Shown: positions 1-8,339 of the stretch, piece after piece
Numbering within the stretch: the first letter of the stretch is position 1
Layout of the letters: each line of letters starts with the position of its first letter
Assembly (NCBI GenBank): GCA_963801195.1
Contig: CAWDDX010000007.1
Span: forward strand, 372,001-436,000
Direction of reading: 5' to 3'
Source: SZUA-36 sp963801195
GTDB lineage: Bacteria; Pseudomonadota; Gammaproteobacteria; Xanthomonadales; SZUA-36
DNA length: 64,000 nt
Position numbers and translations under genes: made by a program
Notes under the pieces: generated by a model
Databases searched by the model: none
The model's input: the letters and a program-made list of their open reading frames with translations, nothing else
What the model was told of the DNA's origin: nothing

Positions 1-2
1 AC

Positions 3-644
3 AAAAGTGTGCAGGTGACGCGGATCGTGCATGACTTTTACGAAAATGACCCGGCCCGCGGTTTCTACGGCGGTGGCGGTATGGACGCCAGGCCGTTTCT
101 GGACTCCACGCCCATCCTGCATGCGATGACCGGATTGCCCCCTGGAAAACCAAGATGGGGGGCCGAATTCAAGCAGATGCTGCGGCATTATTACACCCAC
201 AAGATGTCGGTGCTTGGCAGCGCCACTTCCATACCCTTGCTTAGCAACAACATTTCGCTCGATCCAACACTGAAGGACGGCAAGGGCAGACCCGCCATTC
301 GTATGACATACATGGACCACGCAGACGATCTTGCAATGGCAACTTTCTTGCAGGACCGCGCCGTCGAAATTCTCGGTGCGGCAGGCGCTACCGAGGTCTG
401 GCGTGATCCGGTCGAAGGAGGTACTGTCCAGGCGCATTTGCTGGGAACCTGCCGCATGGGAGACGACCCCGCGACATCGGTGGTCGACAAATATCACCGT
501 GCCCACGATGTCCCCAACCTTTTTATCTGTGACGGTTCGAGTTTTGTCAGTTCGGGCAGGGGGCAGCCCACCATGACCATTCAGGCATTGGCGTTCAGGG
601 CAGCGGAACATATCAGTCAGTTCGCCCGCAACGGCGAGATTTAA
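3..644 (+). CDS. GMC-family oxidoreductase, C-terminal part (gene runs off the window start)
   Basis: The reading frame is already open at the first base, so only the last ~213 residues are visible and the true start lies outside. The C-terminal signature is that of glucose-methanol-choline (GMC) FAD oxidoreductases: HLLGTCRMG (the catalytic-histidine block) followed by VPNLFICDGSSF and a closing GQPTMTIQALAFRAAEHI, equivalent to the usual NPTLTIMALALRAA. In the family these residues form the active site and close the FAD fold; substrates are usually sugars, polyols or alcohols. The GQP in place of NP suggests an active site close to the gluconate/sorbosone dehydrogenase branch, but the substrate cannot be read from this. 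Only 17 bases separate it from the following exported RidA-like gene, so the two are probably one operon. Confidence 0.85.
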   Translation, partial: KSVQVTRIVHDFYENDPARGFYGGGGMDARPFLDSTPILHAMTGLPPGKPRWGAEFKQMLRHYYTHKMSVLGSATSIPLLSNNISLDPTLKDGKGRPAIRMTYMDHADDLAMATFLQDRAVEILGAAGATEVWRDPVEGGTVQAHLLGTCRMGDDPATSVVDKYHRAHDVPNLFICDGSSFVSSGRGQPTMTIQALAFRAAEHISQFARNGEI

Positions 645-661
645 CAAAGGAGAAAAATGAA

Positions 662-1108
662 ATGAAGTTGATTCTGAAAATTGCGGTGTTGACGGTAGCC
701 CTGTCGGGCCAGGTCGCGGTTGCCGGCGAAATCGAGGTTGAGCATTATGCGGTTCCCGGAGACATGCAATTACCGTTTTCCGAAGCGGTCCGCGTCGGAA
801 ACATGCTCTACCTGTCGGGTCAGCTGGGATTCGACTCGAAAACTTCAAGCCTGGTTGAAGGCGGCATCAAACCCGAGACCCGGCAAACCATGGAAAATAT
901 CAAGGCCACGCTTGAAAAACACGGATCATCGATGGCGGAGGTCGTCAAGTGCACCGTATTTTTGGCTGATATTAGTGAATGGGGTGCCATGAACGAGGTA
1001 TATGTCACCTATTTTCCGACCAATCCACCGGCCCGGAGCGCCCTGGGTAGCAGCGGCCTCGCACTCGGTGCACGTACGGAAATTGAGTGTATGGCTACGG
1101 TTAAATAA
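662..1108 (+). CDS. Exported RidA/YjgF-like protein
   Basis: 148 residues. Residues 1-21 form a signal peptide (basic start, hydrophobic ILKIAVLTVALSG core, AVA-G cleavage site), so the mature protein of ~127 residues should be periplasmic. The remainder matches the RidA (YjgF/YER057c/UK114) family: VGNMLYLSGQLG near residues 44-55, the ETRQTMENIKATLEKHG helix, and PARSAL, which holds the conserved arginine that binds carboxylates in cytoplasmic enamine/imine deaminases. Classical RidA hydrolyses reactive 2-aminoacrylate in the cytoplasm; an exported version must act on something else, perhaps a product of the preceding GMC oxidoreductase (inference). Start ATG follows an aaggag about 13 bases upstream; a strong terminator follows the gene. 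Confidence 0.85.
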   Translation: MKLILKIAVLTVALSGQVAVAGEIEVEHYAVPGDMQLPFSEAVRVGNMLYLSGQLGFDSKTSSLVEGGIKPETRQTMENIKATLEKHGSSMAEVVKCTVFLADISEWGAMNEVYVTYFPTNPPARSALGSSGLALGARTEIECMATVK

Positions 1109-1129
1109 TTCTTTGCATGGGGTTATGAT

Positions 1130-1155
1130 GGGGCGTCATCGGCGCCCCTTTTTTT
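1130..1155 (+). terminator. Intrinsic terminator after the RidA-like gene
   Basis: GGGGCG and CGCCCC arms around a 7-base loop are followed directly by seven T residues. It lies 22 bases after the RidA-like stop codon and closes the GMC-RidA transcription unit before the DUF2891 gene. Confidence 0.85.
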
Positions 1156-1212
1156 GTCATTGCTCACAGGCGGAATTCGGGTGCCCCTGGGACCCAATTT
1201 CCGGAGAATATA

Positions 1213-2340
1213 ATGAAGCGCAGGTTTCTCACATCATGTTTATCTCTTTTCGTAATCAGTACACAGGTTTACGCTCAGGTGCTTTCTGAAACCGAAGCCA
1301 ACCGTTTTGCACAACTCGCACTGAGTTGTGTACACCAGGAATACCCCAACAAGATTGCGCATGTCATGACCAGTGACCAGGATGTCGGGCCACCGCGGGA
1401 ATTGACCCCGGTTTTCTACGGCTGTTTCGACTGGCACTCATCGGTCCACGGGCACTGGTTACTCACGCGATTGTTGCGTCAATACCCGCAAGCGGAATTT
1501 GCCGCCCAGACGGAAGCGGCATTGGATGAAAGCTTCAAGGCGGAAAAAGTGGCGCTGGAAGTCGCGTACGTCACACATCCACAACGGGCCTCATTTGAGC
1601 GGCCGTACGGCGTTGCGTGGCTATTGCAATTGACCGCCGAGTTACGCGAGTGGGACGATCCCAGGGCGCGCCGCTGGTTGGCGACTCTGGAACCGCTCGA
1701 AGCCGCCTTGTTGGGGAATATGCAGACCTGGCTGAACAAGCTGGCCTATCCGATCCGGGTTGGTGAACACGCTCAGACGGCCTTTGCATTCGGCCTGTTT
1801 CTTGATTGGGCCCGTATCAGCGGCCGCGACGATTTTGCCAAGCTGGTAACCGACAAGTCACGCGATTTTTATCAGGATGACCTTTTATGTCCCATGGCTT
1901 ATGAGCCGGGCGGACAGGATTTTCTGTCGCCTTGCCTGGCCGAAGCCGATCTGATGCGACGCATAATGAGTTCTGAGGATTATGCACTCTGGTTGACGGG
2001 ATTCATGCCGATGATACCAGCGGACGGAAACAGCGACTGGTTGCCAATTGCCGTGGTTACCGATCCGACCGATGGCAAACTGGCTCATCTGGATGGTTTG
2101 AATATCTCTCGCGCGTGGATGTTGGAGGGCATGGCCTTTGGTTTGCCACCGGAAGATCCGCGAAAAGCATCTCTGCTGGCAAGCGCGGCCGTTCATAAAC
2201 AGTCGGGCCTGGCTTCAGTTACGGGTGAGCATTACGAAGGCGGTCATTGGCTGGGCAGTTTTGCGACTTATCTGCAAACATGTCGAGGCCTGGAAAATGA
2301 TCAGGACTGTACAGGATCATATGATCAGGATCATGATTGA
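1213..2340 (+). CDS. DUF2891 family protein, exported
   Basis: 375 residues with an N-terminal signal peptide (MKRRFLTSCLSLFVIST, cleavage near VYA-Q). The body carries the hallmark of DUF2891: FYGCFDWHSSVHGHW at about residues 68-82, then a long run of alpha-helical segments with many Trp/Leu pairs, ending in HKQSGLASVTGEHYEGGHWLGSFATYL. The fold resembles alpha/alpha-toroid proteins, but no biochemical function is established for the family as far as I know, so none is assigned. It has its own leader (72 bases after the previous terminator) with GGAG about 10 bases before the ATG. The mature C-terminal tail is acidic (DQDCTGSYDQDHD). Confidence 0.8.
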   Translation: MKRRFLTSCLSLFVISTQVYAQVLSETEANRFAQLALSCVHQEYPNKIAHVMTSDQDVGPPRELTPVFYGCFDWHSSVHGHWLLTRLLRQYPQAEFAAQTEAALDESFKAEKVALEVAYVTHPQRASFERPYGVAWLLQLTAELREWDDPRARRWLATLEPLEAALLGNMQTWLNKLAYPIRVGEHAQTAFAFGLFLDWARISGRDDFAKLVTDKSRDFYQDDLLCPMAYEPGGQDFLSPCLAEADLMRRIMSSEDYALWLTGFMPMIPADGNSDWLPIAVVTDPTDGKLAHLDGLNISRAWMLEGMAFGLPPEDPRKASLLASAAVHKQSGLASVTGEHYEGGHWLGSFATYLQTCRGLENDQDCTGSYDQDHD

Positions 2341-2387
2341 CATGATTTCGGTACATTATCATTAAATGGTTGTTGCTGGAGAACGAT

Positions 2388-2840
2388 ATGGCTACCTATC
2401 AGAAAATTCTTGTTGCGGTCGATCTGAGCAGTGAATCAGAAGTGGTGTTGAAAAGGGCCCGGCTTATTGCCGGTCCGAATGCAGATTTGCATGTTGTCTA
2501 TGTGCAGGAGCCCATGGATAACGTATACGTGGGTATTGTTCCACAAAGTGCGGCATTCAGTGGTCTTGGCGATCTCGAAGCACAGTTGGGTGAGGAGTTG
2601 AAAGAGAAGCTGACCGCCCTGGGTGAAAAATTCACTCTGCCATCTGACCAACTGCATATTCTTCACGGTTCGCCGGCGAGCGAAATCCACCGGTTTGCAA
2701 AGGAAAATAACAGTCAGTTGATCGTCATCGGTACACATGGCCAGAGAGGCCTGCAGTTACTGCTGGGCTCGACTGCAAACTCGGTACTGCACGGCGCCTC
2801 CTGTGACGTACTGTCCGTCAGGATTGGTGCTTCGCTTTAA
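2388..2840 (+). CDS. Universal stress protein, UspA family
   Basis: 150 residues from the ATG at 2388, which has GGAG seven bases upstream; an in-frame TTG at 2370 is less likely. Single-domain UspA fold: YQKILVAVDLSSESEVVLKRA at the N-terminus (first beta strand and helix) and the nucleotide-binding signature VIGTHGQRGLQLLLGSTANSVLH near the C-terminus, matching the G-2x-G-9x-G-S/T ATP-binding pattern. Such proteins bind ATP or AMP and are induced in starvation and stress. No regulator site was recognised. It lies between DUF2891 and a YjdF-like membrane protein in the same direction, but spacing does not prove co-transcription. Confidence 0.9.
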   Translation: MATYQKILVAVDLSSESEVVLKRARLIAGPNADLHVVYVQEPMDNVYVGIVPQSAAFSGLGDLEAQLGEELKEKLTALGEKFTLPSDQLHILHGSPASEIHRFAKENNSQLIVIGTHGQRGLQLLLGSTANSVLHGASCDVLSVRIGASL

Positions 2841-2923
2841 AAAAGTCGACAAACGGTTTGGTCAGTTAACTTGAGGAAGCAGTCCCGGCTCTTATTGACC
2901 TCGCGATTGCGATGGGGGGTATT

Positions 2924-3535
2924 GTGAACTTTAAAACTATCATCTGGGTTGCGGTTTTCGTGTCGGCATTGGCCTGGTCTGCGATTGAACCCCATGACCG
3001 CTTGACCTGGTGGATGGAAGTCATCCCTGCACTTATCGGCTTTGTCATACTGCTGTTCACACGCAAACAGTTTCCCTTGACCCCGCTTGTGTATGTTCTG
3101 ATTTTGATCCATGCAATTATTTTAATGATAGGCGGACACTACACTTATGCGCAGGTGCCGCTCGGTGACTGGCTAAGCCAGCTGATGGGTGGGGAACGCA
3201 ACAACTACGACAAACTTGGCCATCTCGCGCAGGGTTTTATCCCGGTCATGATAGCGAGGGAAATCCTGATCCGTAAGAAGGTCGTGGCGGTCAGGGGCTG
3301 GCTCACGTTCCTGTTGCTCAGTATCGTGCTCGCGGTGAGCGCATTTTACGAACTCATCGAATGGTGGGCGGCACTGCTCAATGGGGAAGCCGCGGATGCC
3401 TTCCTGGGTACACAGGGTTATATCTGGGATACACAATCGGATATGTTCTGGGCGTTTTGCGGAGCGATACTGGCGCTGCTGACGCTTTCGAAGTTGCATG
3501 ACCGGCAGATCGGGGCCTTGCAACAGGAGAATTGA
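2924..3535 (+). CDS. DUF2238 (YjdF-like) inner membrane protein
   Basis: About 203 residues with five or six hydrophobic segments. The pattern fits DUF2238/YjdF: an acidic-histidine stretch (RNNYDKLGHLAQGFIPVMIARE) and FYELIEWWAALLNGEAADAFLGTQGYIWDTQSDMFWAF, both features of that family. The function of YjdF-type membrane proteins is unknown. I prefer the GTG at 2924 (VNFKTIIW), with a GGGGG run six bases upstream, over the ATG at 2912, which has no Shine-Dalgarno. It ends 18 bases before the convergent dxs stop. Confidence 0.75.
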   Translation: MNFKTIIWVAVFVSALAWSAIEPHDRLTWWMEVIPALIGFVILLFTRKQFPLTPLVYVLILIHAIILMIGGHYTYAQVPLGDWLSQLMGGERNNYDKLGHLAQGFIPVMIAREILIRKKVVAVRGWLTFLLLSIVLAVSAFYELIEWWAALLNGEAADAFLGTQGYIWDTQSDMFWAFCGAILALLTLSKLHDRQIGALQQEN

Positions 3536-3553
3536 TCTGGTGCAATGTCCGGG

Positions 3554-5455
3554 CTAGAAATCGCCACCGGATACCGAGCGGGTGGTGCGCATGATATCAA
3601 GCCGGTTTTTGATCTGTTCCAGTATGCCATTGGTGTCCAAGCCGGCCATCGCCAGGCAGTCCTGCCGCGAGCCATGTTCGATGTAGTGGTCCGGGATGCC
3701 AATATTCAGAATGTTGAAACTGCCTCCGGTCGCCGCGAGAAATTCATTCACGCCACTGCCGGCTCCGCCGGAGACGGCATTCTCCTCCACGGTCACCACC
3801 AGGCTGTGTCCATGGGCCATTTCGCTGATGGTGTCGGCGTCGAGCGGCTTGACAAACCGCATGTTCACAAGGCTTGCACCAAAATGGGCAGCGACCTCCT
3901 CGCAGGCTTGGAGACAACTCCCGAATGACAGTATTGCGACGTCCTTGCCGCTTTTCACTACCACGGCTTTGCCGACAGGCACTTCCCGCATCTCCGTCTC
4001 GACCGGATTTCCCGGGCCTTTGCCGCGTGGATAGCGGACGGCAGCCGGCCCCTGGTGTCTGAAGCCGGTAAAGAGCATTTGCCGGCATTCGTTCTCGTCA
4101 GACGGCGCCATGATCAGCATATTGGGTATGCAGCGCAGATAGGTCAGGTCAAAACTGCCCGCGTGGGTCGGCCCGTCCGAGCCGACCAGTCCGGCCCGGT
4201 CAATAGCGAATAGTACAGGCAGGTTTTGCAGGGCTACATCATGAATAAGCTGATCGTAGGCCCGTTGCAGGAAGGTGCTGTAAATAGCGACCACCGGGTG
4301 GAGGCCCTCGCAGGCCATACCGGCGGCCAAAGTGACAGCGTGTTGTTCCGCGATGCTTACATCAAAATAGCGCTTGGGAAAACGTTGCTCGAACTCCACC
4401 AGACCGGATCCCTCGCGCATCGCCGGGGTAATGGCCAGAAGGCTATCATCCTGTTCCGCCATGTCGCATAACCACTGACCGAAGACCTGGGTATAGGTCG
4501 GAGTCGGTTTGACCGCGGGTGTGACCGGAACAATACCGGTCTTTGGATCAAACGGTGCAACGGCGTGATATTTTACCGGATCTTTCTCCGCCGGCTCATA
4601 ACCTTTGCCCTTTGAGGTGATGATGTGGAGAAGGTTCGGACCTTCGACGGTCTGTATGGTGCGTAGCGTTCGCAGGAGAACCGGCAGATCATGACCGTCA
4701 ATCGGACCGAGATAGTTAAAGCCGAACTCCTCGAAAAGCGTACTCGGGACGATCATACCCTTGACGTGCTCTTCCCAGCGACTCATGAAACGCCAGACAC
4801 GGGAGTCCCTGTGCATCAGGCGCTTGCCGCGTTCACGGATATGGGTCACGGTCGGTCCACTCATCATACGTGCCAGGACCTTGGTCATGGCGCCGACATT
4901 GGGTGATATGGACATCTGGTTTTCATTTAACACAACCAGCATGTTCGGGTTGAGTGAACCGCCATGGTTGAGGGCCTCAAACGCCATGCCGGCTGTCATG
5001 GCGCCATCGCCAATAACGGAAACGACGCGCCTGTCCTGGTTTTTATGTGCCAACGCAAGCGCCATACCCAGGCCCGCGCTGATCGATGTGGATGAGTGGC
5101 CGACCCCAAAGGTATCAAACTCGCTCTCCGTGCGTTTTGGAAAGGGCGCCAGGCCACCGGTTTTCTTGATTGTGCCAATCCGGTCACGCCGCCCGGTTAA
5201 AATTTTATGCGGGTAAGCCTGGTGGCCGACATCCCAGACGATCCGGTCAAGGGGTGTCTCGTAGCAGTAATGCAGTGCCACTGTGAGTTCTATACAGCCA
5301 AGTCCCGCGCTGAAATGGCCGCCACTTTTTGAAATCGCCTGCAGCAGGTACTCGCGCAATTCATCGGCCACCTGAGGTAACTGCTCCTGCTCAAGTTTGC
5401 GCAAATCCGCTGGAGTCGCAATCTGGTCAAGCAAGGGGTACTTATCCGCGTTCAT
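3554..5455 (-). CDS. dxs: 1-Deoxy-D-xylulose-5-phosphate synthase
   Basis: 633 residues, full length. Condenses pyruvate and glyceraldehyde 3-phosphate to DXP, the first step of the MEP isoprenoid route and also a precursor for thiamine and pyridoxal. Visible motifs: GHQAYPHKILTGR (substrate-site histidines), the thiamine-diphosphate site GDGAMTAGMAFEALN, and DVSIAEQHAVTLAAG with the catalytic glutamate, followed by the transketolase central and C-terminal domains (YLRCIPNMLIMAPSDENE, ending near GIPDHYIEHGSR). It is last in the leftward xseB-ispA-dxs operon, starting nine bases after the ispA stop, which is the common gammaproteobacterial order. Confidence 0.97.
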   Translation of the reverse strand: MNADKYPLLDQIATPADLRKLEQEQLPQVADELREYLLQAISKSGGHFSAGLGCIELTVALHYCYETPLDRIVWDVGHQAYPHKILTGRRDRIGTIKKTGGLAPFPKRTESEFDTFGVGHSSTSISAGLGMALALAHKNQDRRVVSVIGDGAMTAGMAFEALNHGGSLNPNMLVVLNENQMSISPNVGAMTKVLARMMSGPTVTHIRERGKRLMHRDSRVWRFMSRWEEHVKGMIVPSTLFEEFGFNYLGPIDGHDLPVLLRTLRTIQTVEGPNLLHIITSKGKGYEPAEKDPVKYHAVAPFDPKTGIVPVTPAVKPTPTYTQVFGQWLCDMAEQDDSLLAITPAMREGSGLVEFEQRFPKRYFDVSIAEQHAVTLAAGMACEGLHPVVAIYSTFLQRAYDQLIHDVALQNLPVLFAIDRAGLVGSDGPTHAGSFDLTYLRCIPNMLIMAPSDENECRQMLFTGFRHQGPAAVRYPRGKGPGNPVETEMREVPVGKAVVVKSGKDVAILSFGSCLQACEEVAAHFGASLVNMRFVKPLDADTISEMAHGHSLVVTVEENAVSGGAGSGVNEFLAATGGSFNILNIGIPDHYIEHGSRQDCLAMAGLDTNGILEQIKNRLDIMRTTRSVSGGDF

Positions 5456-5464
5456 AGGGCTATT

Positions 5465-6364
5465 CTACCGGTCGCGATCGACGGCGTAAGCAGCCAACCA
5501 CTCAAGAGTATCGGTTTCGCCCGGGAACTGGTTCAATTCCATCAGGGCCTGATCCCTCAATTCGTGTGCCCGGCGGAGGGATTCTTCAACGCCAATAATG
5601 GCGGGGAAAGCGGGTTTTGACCTGGCGGCGTCGGCCTGGCTTGGCTTTCCCGTGATTTTGCTGTCGCCCGTCACGTCGAGCACGTCATCAAAAACCTGGA
5701 AGGCCAGTCCGGTCAACTGACCATAACGGTTGAGGGCATCGATTTGCGCGCTTGTTGCCGATGCGATCAAGGCCGGCGCAACGGTGCAGATCCGGATTAA
5801 CGCACCGGTTTTGAAAGCGTGGATTCTTTCCAGCTCATCCTGGGAGATGTCTCTGCCGAGGCTGGCGAGATCGAGGACCTGACCACCGGCCATTCCATTT
5901 GCTCCACAGGCGCGTGCAAGTCCGAGGATAATCGCAATCTGCTGTTGGGGGCTGGCCACCAGGGTTTGGTCTGCCGCCAGTATCTCAAAGGCCAAGGCTT
6001 GCAATGCATCGCCTGCAAGGATGGCGGTTGCCACGTCAAACTGACGATGGCAACTTGGCTGTCCGCGTCTGAGGTCATCGTCATCCATACTGGGCAAGTC
6101 GTCATGAATCAACGAATAGGTGTGAATGAACTCTATCGCAACGGCGATAGCATCGAGTTGAGTTTCAGAAACACTCAAGGCGCGGCCGGCCGCGTATACA
6201 AACAACGGTCTGATGCGCTTTCCGCCGGCCATTGCCGAGTAACGCATCGCTTTTAGCAGCAGCGGCGGCGTCTCTGTCGGTCCTGGCAGGTAACCGGGAA
6301 GTATGCTTTCAAACCGGTTCTGCCATACCCTGATGATGTCGGTGGTTTCAGGCATCCGGTTCAA
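5465..6364 (-). CDS. ispA: Farnesyl (polyprenyl) diphosphate synthase
   Basis: 299 residues. Trans-prenyltransferase that adds isopentenyl diphosphate to dimethylallyl and geranyl diphosphate. The first Asp-rich motif reads HDDLPSMDDDDLRRG and the second FDDVLDVTGD, both intact; GGKRIRPLFVYAAG near the N-terminus binds the diphosphate of IPP. Short-chain product (C15) is expected from the IspA-type context between xseB and dxs. The start codon lies inside the 3' end of xseB (17-base overlap), so translation is likely coupled. Confidence 0.96.
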   Translation of the reverse strand: MNRMPETTDIIRVWQNRFESILPGYLPGPTETPPLLLKAMRYSAMAGGKRIRPLFVYAAGRALSVSETQLDAIAVAIEFIHTYSLIHDDLPSMDDDDLRRGQPSCHRQFDVATAILAGDALQALAFEILAADQTLVASPQQQIAIILGLARACGANGMAGGQVLDLASLGRDISQDELERIHAFKTGALIRICTVAPALIASATSAQIDALNRYGQLTGLAFQVFDDVLDVTGDSKITGKPSQADAARSKPAFPAIIGVEESLRRAHELRDQALMELNQFPGETDTLEWLAAYAVDRDR

Positions 6365-6587
6365 ATGGTTTCAGCGAACCTTCGTCCTGGGAATTGGTCA
6401 GGATTTCGACGGTTTGCTGCGCATTATCCAGCGCAGCCTGGCATTGCCGGGTCAACTCGATACCGTGCTTGAAACCGGACAAGGATTCATCCAGTGACAA
6501 ATCACCTTCTTCGAGTTTTGCGACCAGTTGTTCAAGTTCGGCCAGGGTCTTTTCAAAATCGGGACCAGGCCCAGTTTTTTTGTTCAT
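6348..6587 (-). CDS. xseB: Exodeoxyribonuclease VII small subunit
   Basis: 79 residues, typical for XseB, with the family core FEKTLAELEQLVAKLEEGDLSLDESLSGFKHGIELTRQCQAALDNAQQTVEIL, a two-helix coiled-coil that binds the XseA catalytic subunit. The complex degrades single-stranded DNA. First gene of the xseB-ispA-dxs operon; its 3' end overlaps ispA. The gene for the large subunit is not in this window. Confidence 0.95.
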   Translation of the reverse strand: MNKKTGPGPDFEKTLAELEQLVAKLEEGDLSLDESLSGFKHGIELTRQCQAALDNAQQTVEILTNSQDEGSLKPFEPDA

Positions 6588-6646
6588 AATCTGTGTTCCG
6601 GATTTAGCGGAGCGACACTAACGTACCGCACCGACAGGGTCAACTC

Positions 6647-8047
6647 TCAATGTTTCACCCCGTGTTGTTGTTTACGAATGTACCGGAGTAAGGGGTGGAG
6701 CGGGCGCCAGTTCAAGCTGGCTGCGTTTTTAGACAAACCAGCCTGAAAACGTTCACTGAAGCACCAATCTCCGATAGCGACCAACTCACCATCCAGTTTG
6801 CATAATGGGATCGAATCTCTCAACCAGGGTGGTATGCCGGCCGATTGGAAAATATTTTTCAGGCTCTTATGAATGCCGCCTACGTGGATGGCGTTTTCTT
6901 CCATGCTCATTCGAGCGCCGATCGAAAACTCCCCATCCGGACAAAAATCACTGGACGGTTCAGAAATATTATCTGCAGCCGAAGCCGAACCCAGTACCAT
7001 TTTCCCGATGTCGTCACCCAGGTTAATTTCATGCCGGTTCGCCGGCCAATTCATTGTGGGGCAGGGCCGTATTAGCGAATCCGGTTGTAACCATAGTTGA
7101 TTTTTGTACCAGCGCAATAACCAGCCGTCCCAATGTAATAAAACATTATGACCACCGGTGGCCTGTTGTACCTGCGCACAAAAGCTAACCAGCTTGTATG
7201 CCGGGATACCGGGCGTGCCTGATTGTTTTACCCAGTAGCGGACAACCAGCCTCAACATCCCGGACTTGGCGATACACTGCGGGGTGATTCGCAGCACAAA
7301 AGGATGGCTCAGGTTGGAGGCGAGATACTCATCCGCGAGACCCTCGAGCAAATGTCTTGCATCGGTCATTGCCTCCTGGGTCAGCAGCAGGCGCTGACTT
7401 ACTCCTGGCCAGCGTTTTTCCAGCAGGGGAACGACCTCGTGACGCACAAAGTTGCGGTCATGGTTCAAATACTGATTGGAAGGATCTTCTATCCATTCAA
7501 GCTTGTTCTTGAACAGGTAGTCTTTTAGCGCGCTGTTTGTAAAATGCAACAACGGTCTTTGCAGACATCCGCTTTCAAACGGCCTGCTGTCCGGCATCGC
7601 AGTCAGGCCTTCAACACCACTGCCACGCATCAGGTTCAACAACAGCGTTTCGGCCTGATCGTCACTATGGTGGGCTGTGAGCAGACAGTCGGCAGGAGTA
7701 ATCAGCTTGGAAATGGCTTCGTAGCGCAGCTGGCGGGCCTCGGCCTCGAGACCCTTGCCGGAGCGGTTTGTCAGTTTGATTTTGAGACAGGTCAGCTCTA
7801 CCTGGTGCCGGCGGCAAAATCGCTCGCACTGTTGTTGCCAGGAATCCGACTCAGGATGGATACCATGGTTGACATGCACCGCCGAAACCGGAATATCCAG
7901 CGGGCCGCGAATTTCAAGCAGCGCATGCAGCAGGGCGGTGGAATCGGCTCCGCCGCTGAAACCAACAACATAGGAACCAACCGGTGGAAAAGATTCGAGA
8001 ATTTGCAGCAAGCGTTCTGCAGTGAATGCCAAGGCACGATTGCTCAT
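6647..8047 (-). CDS. tilS: tRNA(Ile)-lysidine synthetase
   Basis: 466 residues. Uses ATP and lysine to convert C34 of the CAU-anticodon tRNA-Ile to lysidine so that it reads AUA. The N-type ATP pyrophosphatase loop GFSGGADSTALLHAL is at residues 29-43; HVNHGIHPESDSWQQQCERFC and AHHSDDQAETLLLNLMRGSGVEGLTAM are the two other catalytic blocks, followed by the TilS substrate-binding domain and a C-terminal domain ending with a PPWLRDSIPLCKLDGELVAIGDWC-type segment. Downstream of accA in the same direction but separated from it by an inverted-repeat element. Confidence 0.95.
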   Translation of the reverse strand: MSNRALAFTAERLLQILESFPPVGSYVVGFSGGADSTALLHALLEIRGPLDIPVSAVHVNHGIHPESDSWQQQCERFCRRHQVELTCLKIKLTNRSGKGLEAEARQLRYEAISKLITPADCLLTAHHSDDQAETLLLNLMRGSGVEGLTAMPDSRPFESGCLQRPLLHFTNSALKDYLFKNKLEWIEDPSNQYLNHDRNFVRHEVVPLLEKRWPGVSQRLLLTQEAMTDARHLLEGLADEYLASNLSHPFVLRITPQCIAKSGMLRLVVRYWVKQSGTPGIPAYKLVSFCAQVQQATGGHNVLLHWDGWLLRWYKNQLWLQPDSLIRPCPTMNWPANRHEINLGDDIGKMVLGSASAADNISEPSSDFCPDGEFSIGARMSMEENAIHVGGIHKSLKNIFQSAGIPPWLRDSIPLCKLDGELVAIGDWCFSERFQAGLSKNAASLNWRPLHPLLRYIRKQQHGVKH

Positions 8048-8068
8048 TTGCCTGGATGCCTGTTGAAC

Positions 8069-8339
8069 TAGGGCCTGTTAACACTGTGCGGATGCCCGGC
8101 GTTCGCTCTCCAATCGAGCCAGGCAAGACGCGCAGAGCGCAGTTTGGTAGTTCCAAATAAGCGATAAGCACCGCCGCATGGCTCGATTGGAGAGCGAACC
8201 CTTCGGGACAAGGCCATTTTCCAGCATGACGGCGTTGCACCTTCGCTTGTGTACCTTGGATACACCACGCTCAGTGCGCCTTGTCCTGCAAAAAAATGAC
8301 CGCTGTCGATGGGTATCCGCACAGTGTTAACAGGCCCTA
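8069..8339 (-). mobile_element. MITE-like element with 25-bp perfect terminal inverted repeats and flanking TA
   Basis: The ends 8069-8093 and 8315-8339 are exact reverse complements (TAGGGCCTGTTAACACTG... outward), each beginning with TA, as expected for a TA-duplicating insertion. A second, inner inverted repeat of 21 bp (8100-8120 with 8179-8199) forms a hairpin. The 271-bp body has no credible gene. The element abuts the accA stop codon so exactly that the TAG stop lies in its terminal repeat. TA target preference occurs in the IS630/Tc1 group and some IS5 relatives; the parent cannot be assigned from this window. Confidence 0.75.

Noticed and set aside
8068..8322. 84-residue minus-strand ORF in the TA-flanked element
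   Set aside because: Produced by the element's inverted repeats; no start context and no similarity.
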